Of a stretch of 7,409 bases of DNA, positions 1 to 6,875 are shown in pieces; within the stretch, counting starts at the first letter, position 1; each line of letters opens with the position of its first letter. This DNA is from Alphaproteobacteria bacterium (GTDB lineage: Bacteria; Pseudomonadota; Alphaproteobacteria; Acetobacterales; Acetobacteraceae): the NCBI GenBank assembly GCA_013298245.1, contig JAAFHD010000171.1, positions 1 through 7,409 of the forward strand. The letters run 5' to 3'. The notes under the pieces were generated by a model, which worked only from the letters and a program-made list of their open reading frames with translations, was not told where the DNA came from and did no database searches. The translations under genes and the position numbers were made by a program.

Positions 1-88
1 CACATCTTCTGGGGCTGGCACGGGCATGACCGACATGACGACGAAGACCGAACTCGCATACGCGAACGACAAGTGGGACACCGGCCGC

Positions 89-1057
89 ATGGTGCGGCCG
101 CACCATCGCGAATTGCCGATGAAGGTGGGCACGCGTGGCTCTCCGCTGGCGCTGTGGCAGACGCGGGAATTCATGGCACAGGCCGCGCGATTCTGCCCCG
201 CGGTGCAGGGCAGTGCGGCCTTCGCCGAGACGCATATCGCGACCAGCGGCGACATCATCCAGTCGCGGCGCCTGGCGGAGATCGGCGGCAAGGGCCTCTT
301 CGCCAAGGAAATCCATGAGGCGCTGCTGGATGGCCGCGTGGACATGGCGGTGCATTCGCTGAAGGATTTGGAGACCGAGATGCCGCCCGGCATCGTGCTG
401 GCCTGCGTGCTGAAGCGCGAAGATCCGCGCGATGCATTCGTGCTGGGTGCGGGCATGGAAAATTCGGTGGACCCGCAGGACCCGCTGGCCTCGCTGCCGC
501 ATGGCGCGTTGATCGGCACCTGTTCCGTGCGGCGCCAGGCGCAGCTATTGGCGGCGCGGCCGGACCTGCGCATCGGCATGCTGCGCGGCAATGTTCAGAC
601 GCGCCTGGCGCGCGTGCATGAGGGGCATATCGCCGGCACGCTGCTGGCGATTGCGGGGCTGAACCGGCTGGGGCTGGAGCGCGAGGCAGACATCATCCTG
701 GATGAATCCGTGATGGTGCCGGCGGCCTGCCAGGGGATCATCGGCGTCACCTGTCGCGAGGATGATGGCGAGATGATCGAGCTGCTGGGCGCGCTGCAGG
801 ACATCCCGTCGCGCCACGCCGCCGATGCGGAACGCGCGCTGCTGCACGCGGTGGATGGCAATTGCCGCACGCCGATCGGCGCGCATGCGGTGCTGCTGGG
901 TGGCGGGCGCATGCGCATCACCGGGCTGATCGCGCGGTGCGATGGCAGCTTCGTGCTGCGGCGCACCGTCGAGGGCAGTGTGAAGGATGGCCCGCGCATG
1001 GGGCGCGCACTGGGCGCGGAATTGCTGGCGGACAGCCCCGCGGACGTTCTGGCTTGA
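89..1057 (+). CDS. hemC: Hydroxymethylbilane synthase (porphobilinogen deaminase)
   Basis: Polymerises four porphobilinogen molecules into linear hydroxymethylbilane in the cytosol, in the tetrapyrrole/haem pathway. With this start (322 aa) the family landmarks run in order: RGSPLALWQ at 16-24, GGKGLFAKEI near 66-75, VHSLKD with the catalytic Asp at 93, GTCSVRR at 143-149 and RGNVQTRL at 166-173 (substrate/cofactor-binding arginines), PAACQG at 211-216, and GNCRTPIG with Cys259, the expected dipyrromethane-cofactor attachment residue. Nothing essential is missing. The start is uncertain. The frame is open to the window edge, with ATGs at 26, 35, 89 and 119. I prefer 89 because a weak GGGA lies 10 nt upstream; 119 gives 312 aa, close to E. 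coli HemC, but has no visible ribosome site. The 31 residues before codon 119 match no conserved part of the family. The next gene is a sulfatase, not hemD. Confidence 0.95.
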   Translation: MVRPHHRELPMKVGTRGSPLALWQTREFMAQAARFCPAVQGSAAFAETHIATSGDIIQSRRLAEIGGKGLFAKEIHEALLDGRVDMAVHSLKDLETEMPPGIVLACVLKREDPRDAFVLGAGMENSVDPQDPLASLPHGALIGTCSVRRQAQLLAARPDLRIGMLRGNVQTRLARVHEGHIAGTLLAIAGLNRLGLEREADIILDESVMVPAACQGIIGVTCREDDGEMIELLGALQDIPSRHAADAERALLHAVDGNCRTPIGAHAVLLGGGRMRITGLIARCDGSFVLRRTVEGSVKDGPRMGRALGAELLADSPADVLA

Positions 1058-1078
1058 CCATGGGCTGACCGGGGCGGA

Positions 1079-1106
1079 GCATCGCGCAAAAGGAAACGCG
1101 CGATGC
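1079..1106 (+). promoter_or_regulatory. Hairpin enclosing the sulfatase ribosome-binding site and start codon
   Basis: A perfect 9-bp inverted repeat pairs GCATCGCGC (1079-1087) with GCGCGATGC (1098-1106) around a 10-base loop, AAAAGGAAAC. The Shine-Dalgarno core AAGGA (1090-1094) lies in the loop, 8 nt before the ATG at 1103. The ATG itself is part of the right arm. In mRNA this would expose the ribosome site but hide the start codon in a GC-rich stem. There is no following T-run, so a terminator is unlikely. The structure is seen directly; a regulatory role is inference. Confidence 0.5.
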
Positions 1107-2536
1107 CCAAGGCCCAGAACCTGCTCGTCATCATGTCGGACGAGCACAACAACCGCATCATGCATCATGCCGGCGATGCCATCGTGCACACGCCGAACCT
1201 GGATGCGCTGGCCGCGCGCGGCACGCGCTTCACGGCGGCCTATACGCCCTCGCCCATCTGCGTGCCGGCGCGCGGCGCATTCGCAACTGGCCAGCCGGTG
1301 CATATCTCGCGCTGCTGGGACAACGCGATTGCCTATGATGGCACGCAGGGGTCATGGGCGCGCGCGCTGCGCGACCGCGGGCATCGCGTCGCCAGTATCG
1401 GTAAGCTGCACTACCAGGGGCATGCGGGGCAGGATTACGGCCTGTCGGAAATGATCCTGCCGATGCAGATCACGGGCGGCACTGGCGATGTGACCATGCT
1501 GATCCGCGACCCCGCGGATGTGCGCGAGACAGCGGCGAAGAAACTGCTGGCGCAGGCCGGGCCAGGGGAGAGCGAGTACACGCTGTATGACCGGCGCGTG
1601 TGTGCCGCCGCGCAGACCTGGCTGCATGAGGTGCCGCGCGGCGAAAAGCCCTGGGTTTTGTTCGTCTCGATGGTCGCGCCGCATTTTCCGTTGACCGCGC
1701 CGCCCGAGCATTTTTATCGCTATGCGCGCCAGGCATTGCCGGTGCCGAAGCTGTGGGGCGCGCCGCTGGAAGAACGCCTGCCGCACCCGTGGTTGCGCGC
1801 CTTCGGGCATCGGTCGGACCACTATCGCCACTTCAAGGATGGCGACCTGCAACGCGCGCTGGCGGGATACTACGGCCTCGTGTCTTTCCTGGACGAAAAC
1901 ATCGGAAAAATCCTGCGCGCGCTGGAAGACAGCGGCCAGGCGGCCGATACGCGAGTTGTCTATACATCCGATCATGGAGACAACCTCGGCACGCGCGGGC
2001 TGTGGGGCAAATGCACCATGTATGAGGAGAGCGCGGGCATCCCGATGATTGTGGCGGGCGCCGACGTGCCGGCGGGCCATGTGTCCCGCACGCCGGTCAC
2101 GCTGCTGGATGTGGCCGCAACCTGCCTGCTGGAAACCGGCGCGCCAGATGCAGCTGCTGCGCTGCCTGGCGCTTCGCTTGTGGCACTGGCCGCGGCGCCT
2201 GATGAAGACCGCGCTGCGCTGTCGCAACTGCACACCTATGTGCCGGGCGGGTCCTTCATGCTGCGCTCGCTGCGGCACAAATACGTGCACTACATCGACG
2301 GCCCACCGCAGCTTTTCGACATGGACGCAGACCCCGAGGAACTGCACGACATCGCCGCCACGCCGGATGCCGCGCCGATCCTGGCGGAGATGCGCGCGCG
2401 TCTCTTCGCCATGCTCGACCCCGTCGCGGTGGATGCCGCCGCCAAGGCCGACCAGCGCGCCTGGATGGCGCGCTACGGCGGCGAGGAGGAAATCCGCAAA
2501 CGCGAACGCGCGGCCTATACGCCGCCGCCCGCATGA
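1103..2536 (+). CDS. Sulfatase, choline-sulfatase-like, cytoplasmic
   Basis: Alkaline-phosphatase-superfamily sulfatase of 477 aa, expected to hydrolyse a sulfate (possibly phosphate or phosphonate) ester. The N-terminal metal-site segment is IMSDEHN (Asp13). The sulfatase signature CVPARGAFATG spans 53-63. Cys53 fits the C-x-P-x-R pattern converted to formylglycine, and Arg57 follows. GKLHYQG carries Lys101 and His103; His194 is in APHFP. The second metal-site block TSDHGDNLGTRGLWGK contains Asp290, His291 and Lys303. The WDNAIAYDG stretch (72-80) and the downstream GK-H motif resemble choline sulfatase BetC more than arylsulfatase AtsA, but the specific substrate cannot be read from sequence. 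There is no signal peptide, so a cytosolic location is inferred. The start is fixed by a good AAGGA 8 nt upstream. It follows hemC after 45 bp, and its TGA overlaps the next gene's ATG. A formylglycine-generating enzyme would have to be encoded elsewhere. Confidence 0.9.
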   Translation: MPKAQNLLVIMSDEHNNRIMHHAGDAIVHTPNLDALAARGTRFTAAYTPSPICVPARGAFATGQPVHISRCWDNAIAYDGTQGSWARALRDRGHRVASIGKLHYQGHAGQDYGLSEMILPMQITGGTGDVTMLIRDPADVRETAAKKLLAQAGPGESEYTLYDRRVCAAAQTWLHEVPRGEKPWVLFVSMVAPHFPLTAPPEHFYRYARQALPVPKLWGAPLEERLPHPWLRAFGHRSDHYRHFKDGDLQRALAGYYGLVSFLDENIGKILRALEDSGQAADTRVVYTSDHGDNLGTRGLWGKCTMYEESAGIPMIVAGADVPAGHVSRTPVTLLDVAATCLLETGAPDAAAALPGASLVALAAAPDEDRAALSQLHTYVPGGSFMLRSLRHKYVHYIDGPPQLFDMDADPEELHDIAATPDAAPILAEMRARLFAMLDPVAVDAAAKADQRAWMARYGGEEEIRKRERAAYTPPPA

Positions 2537-3489
2537 AGCGCCGCGCGGTCCTCGTCACGCCGCTCGCCGCGCCGGCCTTGGCGCAGGAGACCTGGCCCGC
2601 GCGCCCCATCCGCCTGGTCGTCGCCTTCCCGCCAGGCGGTGGTTCGGACCTGATGGCACGCGCCGTGGCACCCCGCATGGGCGAGGCGCTGGGCCAGTCG
2701 ATCATCGTGGAAAATCGCTCTGGCGCCGGCGGCACAGTCGGCACGCATTCCGTCGCGCAATCACGCCCCGATGGCTACACGCTGCTCTTCGCGAATGGTG
2801 GCGAATTCGCGCTGAAGCCGCTGCTGGACCAGCGCCTGCCCTATGATGCGCAGCGCGACTTCACACCGATCGTGCTGCTGGGCGTGACGCCGGTGGTGCT
2901 GGCGGTGCATCCCTCCACACCCGCGCGCAACTTCGCCGAATTCCTGGCTTTGGCGCGCGCATGGCCCGGCGCGGTGACGGTGGCCAATTCCGGCAGCGGC
3001 AACGTCATGCACCTGACCGCCGCCTATATCGCGCAGCGCAGCGGGGTGGAGCTGTCGCACATTCCCTATCGCGGCGCCGCACCTTCAGTGGCCGATGCGG
3101 TGGCGGGCACGGTGCGGGCGGTGGTCTCCGGCCTGCCGCCGGTGCTGGCGCAGGCGCGGCAGGATCGCTTGCGCATCCTGGCCGTCGCGGTGCCGCGCCG
3201 CGTGGCCGCGATACCTGATGTGCCGACCTTGTCGGAACTCGGACTGGATGGCTTTGACATGTCCAACACCGTGGGCCTGGTCGCACCCACCGGCACACCG
3301 CCCGCGGTGCTGGCGGCGATCAACCGCGCTGGCAACGCCGCCATTGCGGATGCCGAAGTGCGCCGCATCTTCCAGACCAATGGCGCCGAGCCGCGCGGCT
3401 CCACACCGGCCGAATACCTGGCTTTCCTGGACGCGGAGCGCACGCGCTTCGCCGAAGCTGTGCGCGCCACCGGCATCCGCATGGAGTGA
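2533..3489 (+). CDS. Bug/TctC-family tripartite tricarboxylate transporter substrate-binding protein
   Basis: Periplasmic solute-binding protein of 318 aa. In characterised members this family binds small organic acids, often carboxylates, for TctAB-type transporters. The N-terminus MKRRAVLVTPLAAPALAQ is a short signal peptide with cleavage likely after the ALA at 15-17. The mature protein begins near the family motif WPARPIRLVVAFPPGGGSD (21-39), which carries the ligand-loop GGGSD. NRSGAGGTVG (61-70), DGYTLL (80-85), IPYRG (177-181) and IPDVPTLSELG (227-237) follow, all typical of Bug proteins, and the length is usual. Its ATG overlaps the sulfatase TGA (ATGA), so the two are probably translationally coupled. 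That also fixes the start despite no clear ribosome site. No TctA or TctB membrane gene is in the window, so it is an orphan receptor here. The ligand is unknown; a sulfated compound or the desulfated product is only a guess from context. Confidence 0.93.
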   Translation: MKRRAVLVTPLAAPALAQETWPARPIRLVVAFPPGGGSDLMARAVAPRMGEALGQSIIVENRSGAGGTVGTHSVAQSRPDGYTLLFANGGEFALKPLLDQRLPYDAQRDFTPIVLLGVTPVVLAVHPSTPARNFAEFLALARAWPGAVTVANSGSGNVMHLTAAYIAQRSGVELSHIPYRGAAPSVADAVAGTVRAVVSGLPPVLAQARQDRLRILAVAVPRRVAAIPDVPTLSELGLDGFDMSNTVGLVAPTGTPPAVLAAINRAGNAAIADAEVRRIFQTNGAEPRGSTPAEYLAFLDAERTRFAEAVRATGIRME

Positions 3490-3528
3490 CGCGCGCGCGC
3501 CCTGCTGCCATGTTGCGCACCGAATAAC

Positions 3529-3534
3529 GGGAGG
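3529..3534 (+). promoter_or_regulatory. Strong Shine-Dalgarno of the SDR gene
   Basis: GGGAGG lies 6 nt before the ATG at 3541, close to ideal spacing. It sets the SDR start. It also shows that this gene initiates independently after the 51-bp gap, unlike the overlapped genes on either side. The rest of the gap (3490-3528) holds a short GC alternation (gcgcgcgcgc) and no convincing promoter or terminator. Confidence 0.75.
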
Positions 3535-3540
3535 CTGCGC

Positions 3541-4281
3541 ATGGGTGCGCTGGACGGCAAGATCGCGTTGGTGAGTGGCGCGGGCAAAAACATCGGGCGC
3601 GCCATCGCGCTGCACCTGGCGCGCGATGGCGCGACGGTGGTGGTGAACGGCCGCAGCGACCGCGCGGCAGTGGATGCGGTGGTGGCCGAGATCAATGCGC
3701 AGGGCGGGCAGGCGCGCGCGGAGATGGCGGATGTGGCGGATGAAGCCGCGGTCGCCGCGATGATGTCGCGCATCGGCGCGCTGGATATCCTGGTGTGCAA
3801 TGCCGGGCTGCGGCGGCAGACGGCGTTTCTGGAAATGGCTTATGCGGAGTGGCGCGAAATCCTCTCGGTTGCGCTGGATGGCGCCTTCCTGTTGGCGCGG
3901 CACGCGGCGCCGTTGATGGTGGCGCGTGGTGGTGGCGCGATTGTCGCGCTGTCCGGCATTTCGACGCATCTGGGCACGCCGCAGCGCACGCATGTCTCCG
4001 CCAGCAAGGCGGGGTTGGAGGGGCTGATGCGCGCGCTGGCGGTCGAACTCGCGCCGCACGGCATCCGCGCCAACAGCGTTGCACCTGGTGCGGTGGACAC
4101 GGTGCGCGGTGCCTCCGCCGGCGCAATGCCGGCCGGCCTGGGGCGCGAGAGCGGCATCCCACTCGGCCGCAAGGCCAGCGTGGATGACATCGCGCGCATG
4201 GTGCGCTTCCTGGCCGGCCCCGAGGGCGGGCAGATCACCGGCCAGACCATGCATGTGAATGGCGGCGCCTATCTGACGTGA
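3541..4281 (+). CDS. SDR-family protein lacking the classical Asn-Ser-Tyr catalytic residues
   Basis: Classical-length (246 aa) Rossmann-fold short-chain dehydrogenase/reductase, expected to bind NAD(P)(H). The dinucleotide motif is SGAGKNIG (12-19), a variant of TGxxxGIG. AD at 63-64 and CNAG (86-89, usually NNAG) follow. The C-terminal half has IRANSVAPGAVDTVRG (175-190) and ITGQTMHVNGG (232-242), typical of FabG-like SDRs. The active site is unusual. Aligned by eye to E. coli FabG (Asn110, Ser138, Tyr151, Lys155), the equivalents are Ala111, Gly139 (Ser138 is one place off), Val152 and Lys156. The block reads HVSASKAG where HYSASKAG is usual. As recalled, a group of SDRs with HVxAAKAG and IDTVRG motifs shares this, so it may be a stable variant rather than decay. 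Substrate unknown. It has its own strong ribosome site and overlaps the next gene by 4 bp. Confidence 0.9.
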   Translation: MGALDGKIALVSGAGKNIGRAIALHLARDGATVVVNGRSDRAAVDAVVAEINAQGGQARAEMADVADEAAVAAMMSRIGALDILVCNAGLRRQTAFLEMAYAEWREILSVALDGAFLLARHAAPLMVARGGGAIVALSGISTHLGTPQRTHVSASKAGLEGLMRALAVELAPHGIRANSVAPGAVDTVRGASAGAMPAGLGRESGIPLGRKASVDDIARMVRFLAGPEGGQITGQTMHVNGGAYLT

Positions 4282-5447
4282 CGGAACGCTTCGATGTCAT
4301 CGTGCTGGGCGCCGGTGCCGCAGGCATGTTCGCCGCGATGCGCGCGGGCCAGCGCGGGCACCGCGTGCTGTTGCTGGACCACGCGGATGAGCCGGGCAAG
4401 AAGATCCTGATCTCCGGTGGCGGGCGTTGCAACTTCACCAACATGCACTGCGCGCCGGATCGCTTCATCAGCGACAATCCGCATTTCGCCAAATCCGCGT
4501 TGGCGCAGTACACGGCCGCCGATTTCATCGCGCTGGTGCGCAAGCATGGCATCGCGTTCCACGAGAAGACGCTGGGGCAGCTGTTCTGCGATGGCTCGGC
4601 GCGCGCGATCGTGCGGATGCTGCTGGATGAATGTGCGGCGGCGGGCGTGGAATTGCGCGTGGGCCAGCGCGTCGGCGCGGTGACGCGCGGCAGCGAATTC
4701 ACGGTCGAAACGCAGCGCGGCGTGGTCACGGCGCCGGCGCTGATCCTGGCGACTGGCGGCCTGTCCATTCCCAAAATGGGAGCAACGGATTTTTCGCTGC
4801 GCATCGCACGGCAATTCGGGCTGCCGGTGGTGGCGCCGCGCCCCGCCTTGGTGCCCTTCGCCTTCGATGGCGCGCTGCTGGAATTGATGCAGCCGCTCGC
4901 CGGCGTATCGCTGCCCATCACCGCCGCCATCGGCAAGCGGCGCTTCGAGGAGGCGATGCTGTTCACCCATCGCGGCCTGTCGGGGCCGGCGATTCTGCAG
5001 ATCAGTTCCTACTGGCAGGGCGGAGAAGTCGCGCTGAACCTGGCGCCCGATGGCGCGGCCGCCTTGCTGCGCGCCAAACGCGAACAGCCCCGCGTGCAGC
5101 CGCAAACGGCGCTGGGCGCCTTCCTACCGGCACGCCTGGCGCAAGCGCTGGCGGCGGCGCATCTGCCGGCGCGGCCGATGGCCGACGTACCTGACCGCGC
5201 GTTGAACGCACTGGGCGCAATGCTGCGCGAATGGCGCGTCACACCCAGCGGCACCGAGGGCTACGCCAAGGCCGAAGTCATGGCCGGCGGCGTGGACACG
5301 CGCGCCCTGAACCAGCGCAACTGCCAGGCACGCGACGTGCCCGGCCTGTTCGTAATCGGCGAGGCGGTGGACGTCACCGGCTGGTTAGGCGGCTACAACT
5401 TCCAATGGGCCTGGGCGTCGGGCTGGGTCGCCGGCGGTTCAGCCTAG
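4278..5447 (+). CDS. BaiN/HI0933-family FAD-dependent flavoprotein (YhiN-like)
   Basis: A 389-aa flavoprotein of the HI0933/BaiN family. Most members have no proven reaction; BaiN was proposed to act on bile-acid intermediates, which cannot be transferred here. The FAD-binding motif is [10 protein letters not shown] (7-16). The family hallmark [16 protein letters not shown] begins near residue 41, [11 protein letters not shown] is near 158-168, and [12 protein letters not shown] near 234-245. The C-terminus has AEVMAGGVD, then [27 protein letters not shown], the second FAD-contact block. Length and order are those of an intact member. The GTG start at 4278 is chosen because the next in-frame ATG lies inside the FAD motif; GTGA overlaps the SDR stop, implying translational coupling. 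There is no signal peptide, so it is probably cytosolic. Its last 9 bases overlap the gatB 3' end on the other strand. It may be a housekeeping neighbour of the SDR rather than a pathway partner. Confidence 0.92.
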   Translation: MTERFDVIVLGAGAAGMFAAMRAGQRGHRVLLLDHADEPGKKILISGGGRCNFTNMHCAPDRFISDNPHFAKSALAQYTAADFIALVRKHGIAFHEKTLGQLFCDGSARAIVRMLLDECAAAGVELRVGQRVGAVTRGSEFTVETQRGVVTAPALILATGGLSIPKMGATDFSLRIARQFGLPVVAPRPALVPFAFDGALLELMQPLAGVSLPITAAIGKRRFEEAMLFTHRGLSGPAILQISSYWQGGEVALNLAPDGAAALLRAKREQPRVQPQTALGAFLPARLAQALAAAHLPARPMADVPDRALNALGAMLREWRVTPSGTEGYAKAEVMAGGVDTRALNQRNCQARDVPGLFVIGEAVDVTGWLGGYNFQWAWASGWVAGGSA

Positions 5448-6875
5448 CAGCTTCTTCAGCACGTCATTCACCAGCGCCGGGTTCCCCTTGCCCGCCATCG
5501 CCTTCATCGTCTGGCCGACGAAGAAGCCGAACAGCTTGTCCTTGCCAGAGCGGAATTCCGCCAGCTTGTCCGGGTTGGCGGCCAGCACCGCGGCGGCCGC
5601 TGCCTCGATCGCGCCCGTATCGGTCACCTGCTTCATGCCGCGTGTTTCGACGATGGCGGCGGGCGCCTGGCCGGTTTCCAGCATGATCTCGAAGACATCC
5701 TTCGCAATCTTGCCGCTGATGGTGTTGTCCGCCAGCAGGTCCAGCAATTGCCCCATATGCGCGGCCGAAACCGGTGGGTCCTGGATGGTGCGCTTCAGGC
5801 GGTTCAGCGCAGCGAAATAATCGCCAGTCAGCCAGTTGGCGGCCAGCTTCGCATCGCGCCCGCGCGCCATTTCCTCGAAGAAAATCGCCGTCTCGCGCTC
5901 GATGGTCAGCACATGCGCGTCATACGCCGACAAGCCCATCGCGACGTAGCGCGCGCGGCGTTCATCCGGCAGTTCCGGCAAGCTGGCCTTGAGCTGATCG
6001 ACCCAGGATTGCTCCAGCACCAAGGGCGGCAGATCGGGGTCGGGGAAGTAGCGATAATCATGCGCGTCTTCCTTGCTGCGCATGCTGCGGGTGACGCCGC
6101 GCGCGGTGTCGAACAGGCGGGTTTCCTGCTCCACCGTGCCGCCGGATTCCCACACCTCGATCTGCCGGCGCGCTTCCACTTCGACGGCCTGCATCACGAA
6201 ACGCACGGAATTCACGTTTTTGATCTCGCAGCGCGTGCGGTAGTCTTCGCCTGATTTGCGCACGGACACATTCACGTCCGCACGCATCGAGCCTTCATCC
6301 ATATTGCCATCGCAGGTGCCGAGGTAGCGCAGGATCTGCCGCAGCTTGGCCAGATACGCACCGGCCTCTTCCGGGCTGCGCATATCCGGTTCGGACACGA
6401 TTTCCATCAGCGCCACGCCACTGCGATTCAGGTCGATGAACGACTTCGCCGGGTGCTGGTCATGCATCGACTTCCCCGCATCCTGTTCCAGATGCAGCCG
6501 CGTGATGCCGATCATCTTGCGCGTGCCGTCGGAGAGCTCGATCTCCACCTCACCCTTGCCCACGATGGGGTGCGCGAACTGGCTGATCTGATAGCCCTGC
6601 GGCAGGTCGGGGTAGAAATAGTTCTTGCGGTCGAAGCGCGACCACAGATGGATCTCGGCCTTCAGACCAAGCCCCGTGCGCACCGCTTGCGCCACGCACT
6701 CGCCATTGATGACGGGCAGCATGCCGGGGAAGCCCGCATCGATGAAGCTGACCTGGCTGTTGGGCGATGCGCCGAATTCGGTCGCCGCGCCAGAAAACAG
6801 CTTGGCGTTCGACAGCACCTGCGCGTGAACCTCGAGGCCCACCACGACTTCCCAACCATCGATCATGTAGGTCAT
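5439..6875 (-). CDS. gatB: Asp-tRNA(Asn)/Glu-tRNA(Gln) amidotransferase subunit B
   Basis: Subunit B of the GatCAB complex, which phosphorylates and transamidates Glu-tRNA(Gln) and/or Asp-tRNA(Asn) using ammonia supplied by GatA. The 478 residues show an intact protein. VGLEVHAQV (12-20), FPGMLPVIN (49-57), [14 protein letters not shown] (86-99), [11 protein letters not shown] (126-136), [19 protein letters not shown] (147-165), CEIKNVNS (216-223) and [13 protein letters not shown] (273-285) form the kinase/cradle domain. The tRNA-binding YqeY-like tail covers roughly 330-475. The two cysteine pairs of the zinc site in many bacterial GatBs are absent: the region reads [11 protein letters not shown]...SQVSFIDAG. 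This is usual for alphaproteobacteria as recalled. The start is set by GAGG (plus-strand 6884-6887) 8 nt upstream and by the ATGA overlap with gatA. An alternative ATG lies three codons in. It ends tail to tail with the flavoprotein gene. Confidence 0.98.
   Translation of the reverse strand: MTYMIDGWEVVVGLEVHAQVLSNAKLFSGAATEFGASPNSQVSFIDAGFPGMLPVINGECVAQAVRTGLGLKAEIHLWSRFDRKNYFYPDLPQGYQISQFAHPIVGKGEVEIELSDGTRKMIGITRLHLEQDAGKSMHDQHPAKSFIDLNRSGVALMEIVSEPDMRSPEEAGAYLAKLRQILRYLGTCDGNMDEGSMRADVNVSVRKSGEDYRTRCEIKNVNSVRFVMQAVEVEARRQIEVWESGGTVEQETRLFDTARGVTRSMRSKEDAHDYRYFPDPDLPPLVLEQSWVDQLKASLPELPDERRARYVAMGLSAYDAHVLTIERETAIFFEEMARGRDAKLAANWLTGDYFAALNRLKRTIQDPPVSAAHMGQLLDLLADNTISGKIAKDVFEIMLETGQAPAAIVETRGMKQVTDTGAIEAAAAAVLAANPDKLAEFRSGKDKLFGFFVGQTMKAMAGKGNPALVNDVLKKLLG

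Noticed and set aside
545..1303. Long minus-strand open frame of 252 codons opposite hemC.
   Set aside because: It is rich in His, Arg, Ala and Gln with no recognisable motif. It is antisense to a fully conserved hemC, as commonly seen in GC-rich genomes.
3489..3500. Alternating gcgcgcgcgcgc run as a repeat element.
   Set aside because: Very short simple sequence after a stop codon in GC-rich DNA; no copies or structure suggest an element.
3510..3527. Five-codon open frame MLRTE with TAA just before the SDR Shine-Dalgarno, considered as a leader peptide.
   Set aside because: It has no ribosome site of its own, no regulatory codon run and no attenuator-like hairpins. A frame this short is expected by chance.
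3515..3550. GCGCAC (3515-3520) and GTGCGC (3545-3550) as an inverted repeat around the SDR start.
   Set aside because: Only 6 bp of GC-rich pairing across a 24-base loop; likely chance in this composition.
3085..4254. Long minus-strand open frame of 389 codons opposite the Bug and SDR genes.
   Set aside because: It has low-complexity Arg/His/Ala/Gly composition, no family motif, and spans two well-supported plus-strand genes. It is a codon-bias shadow.
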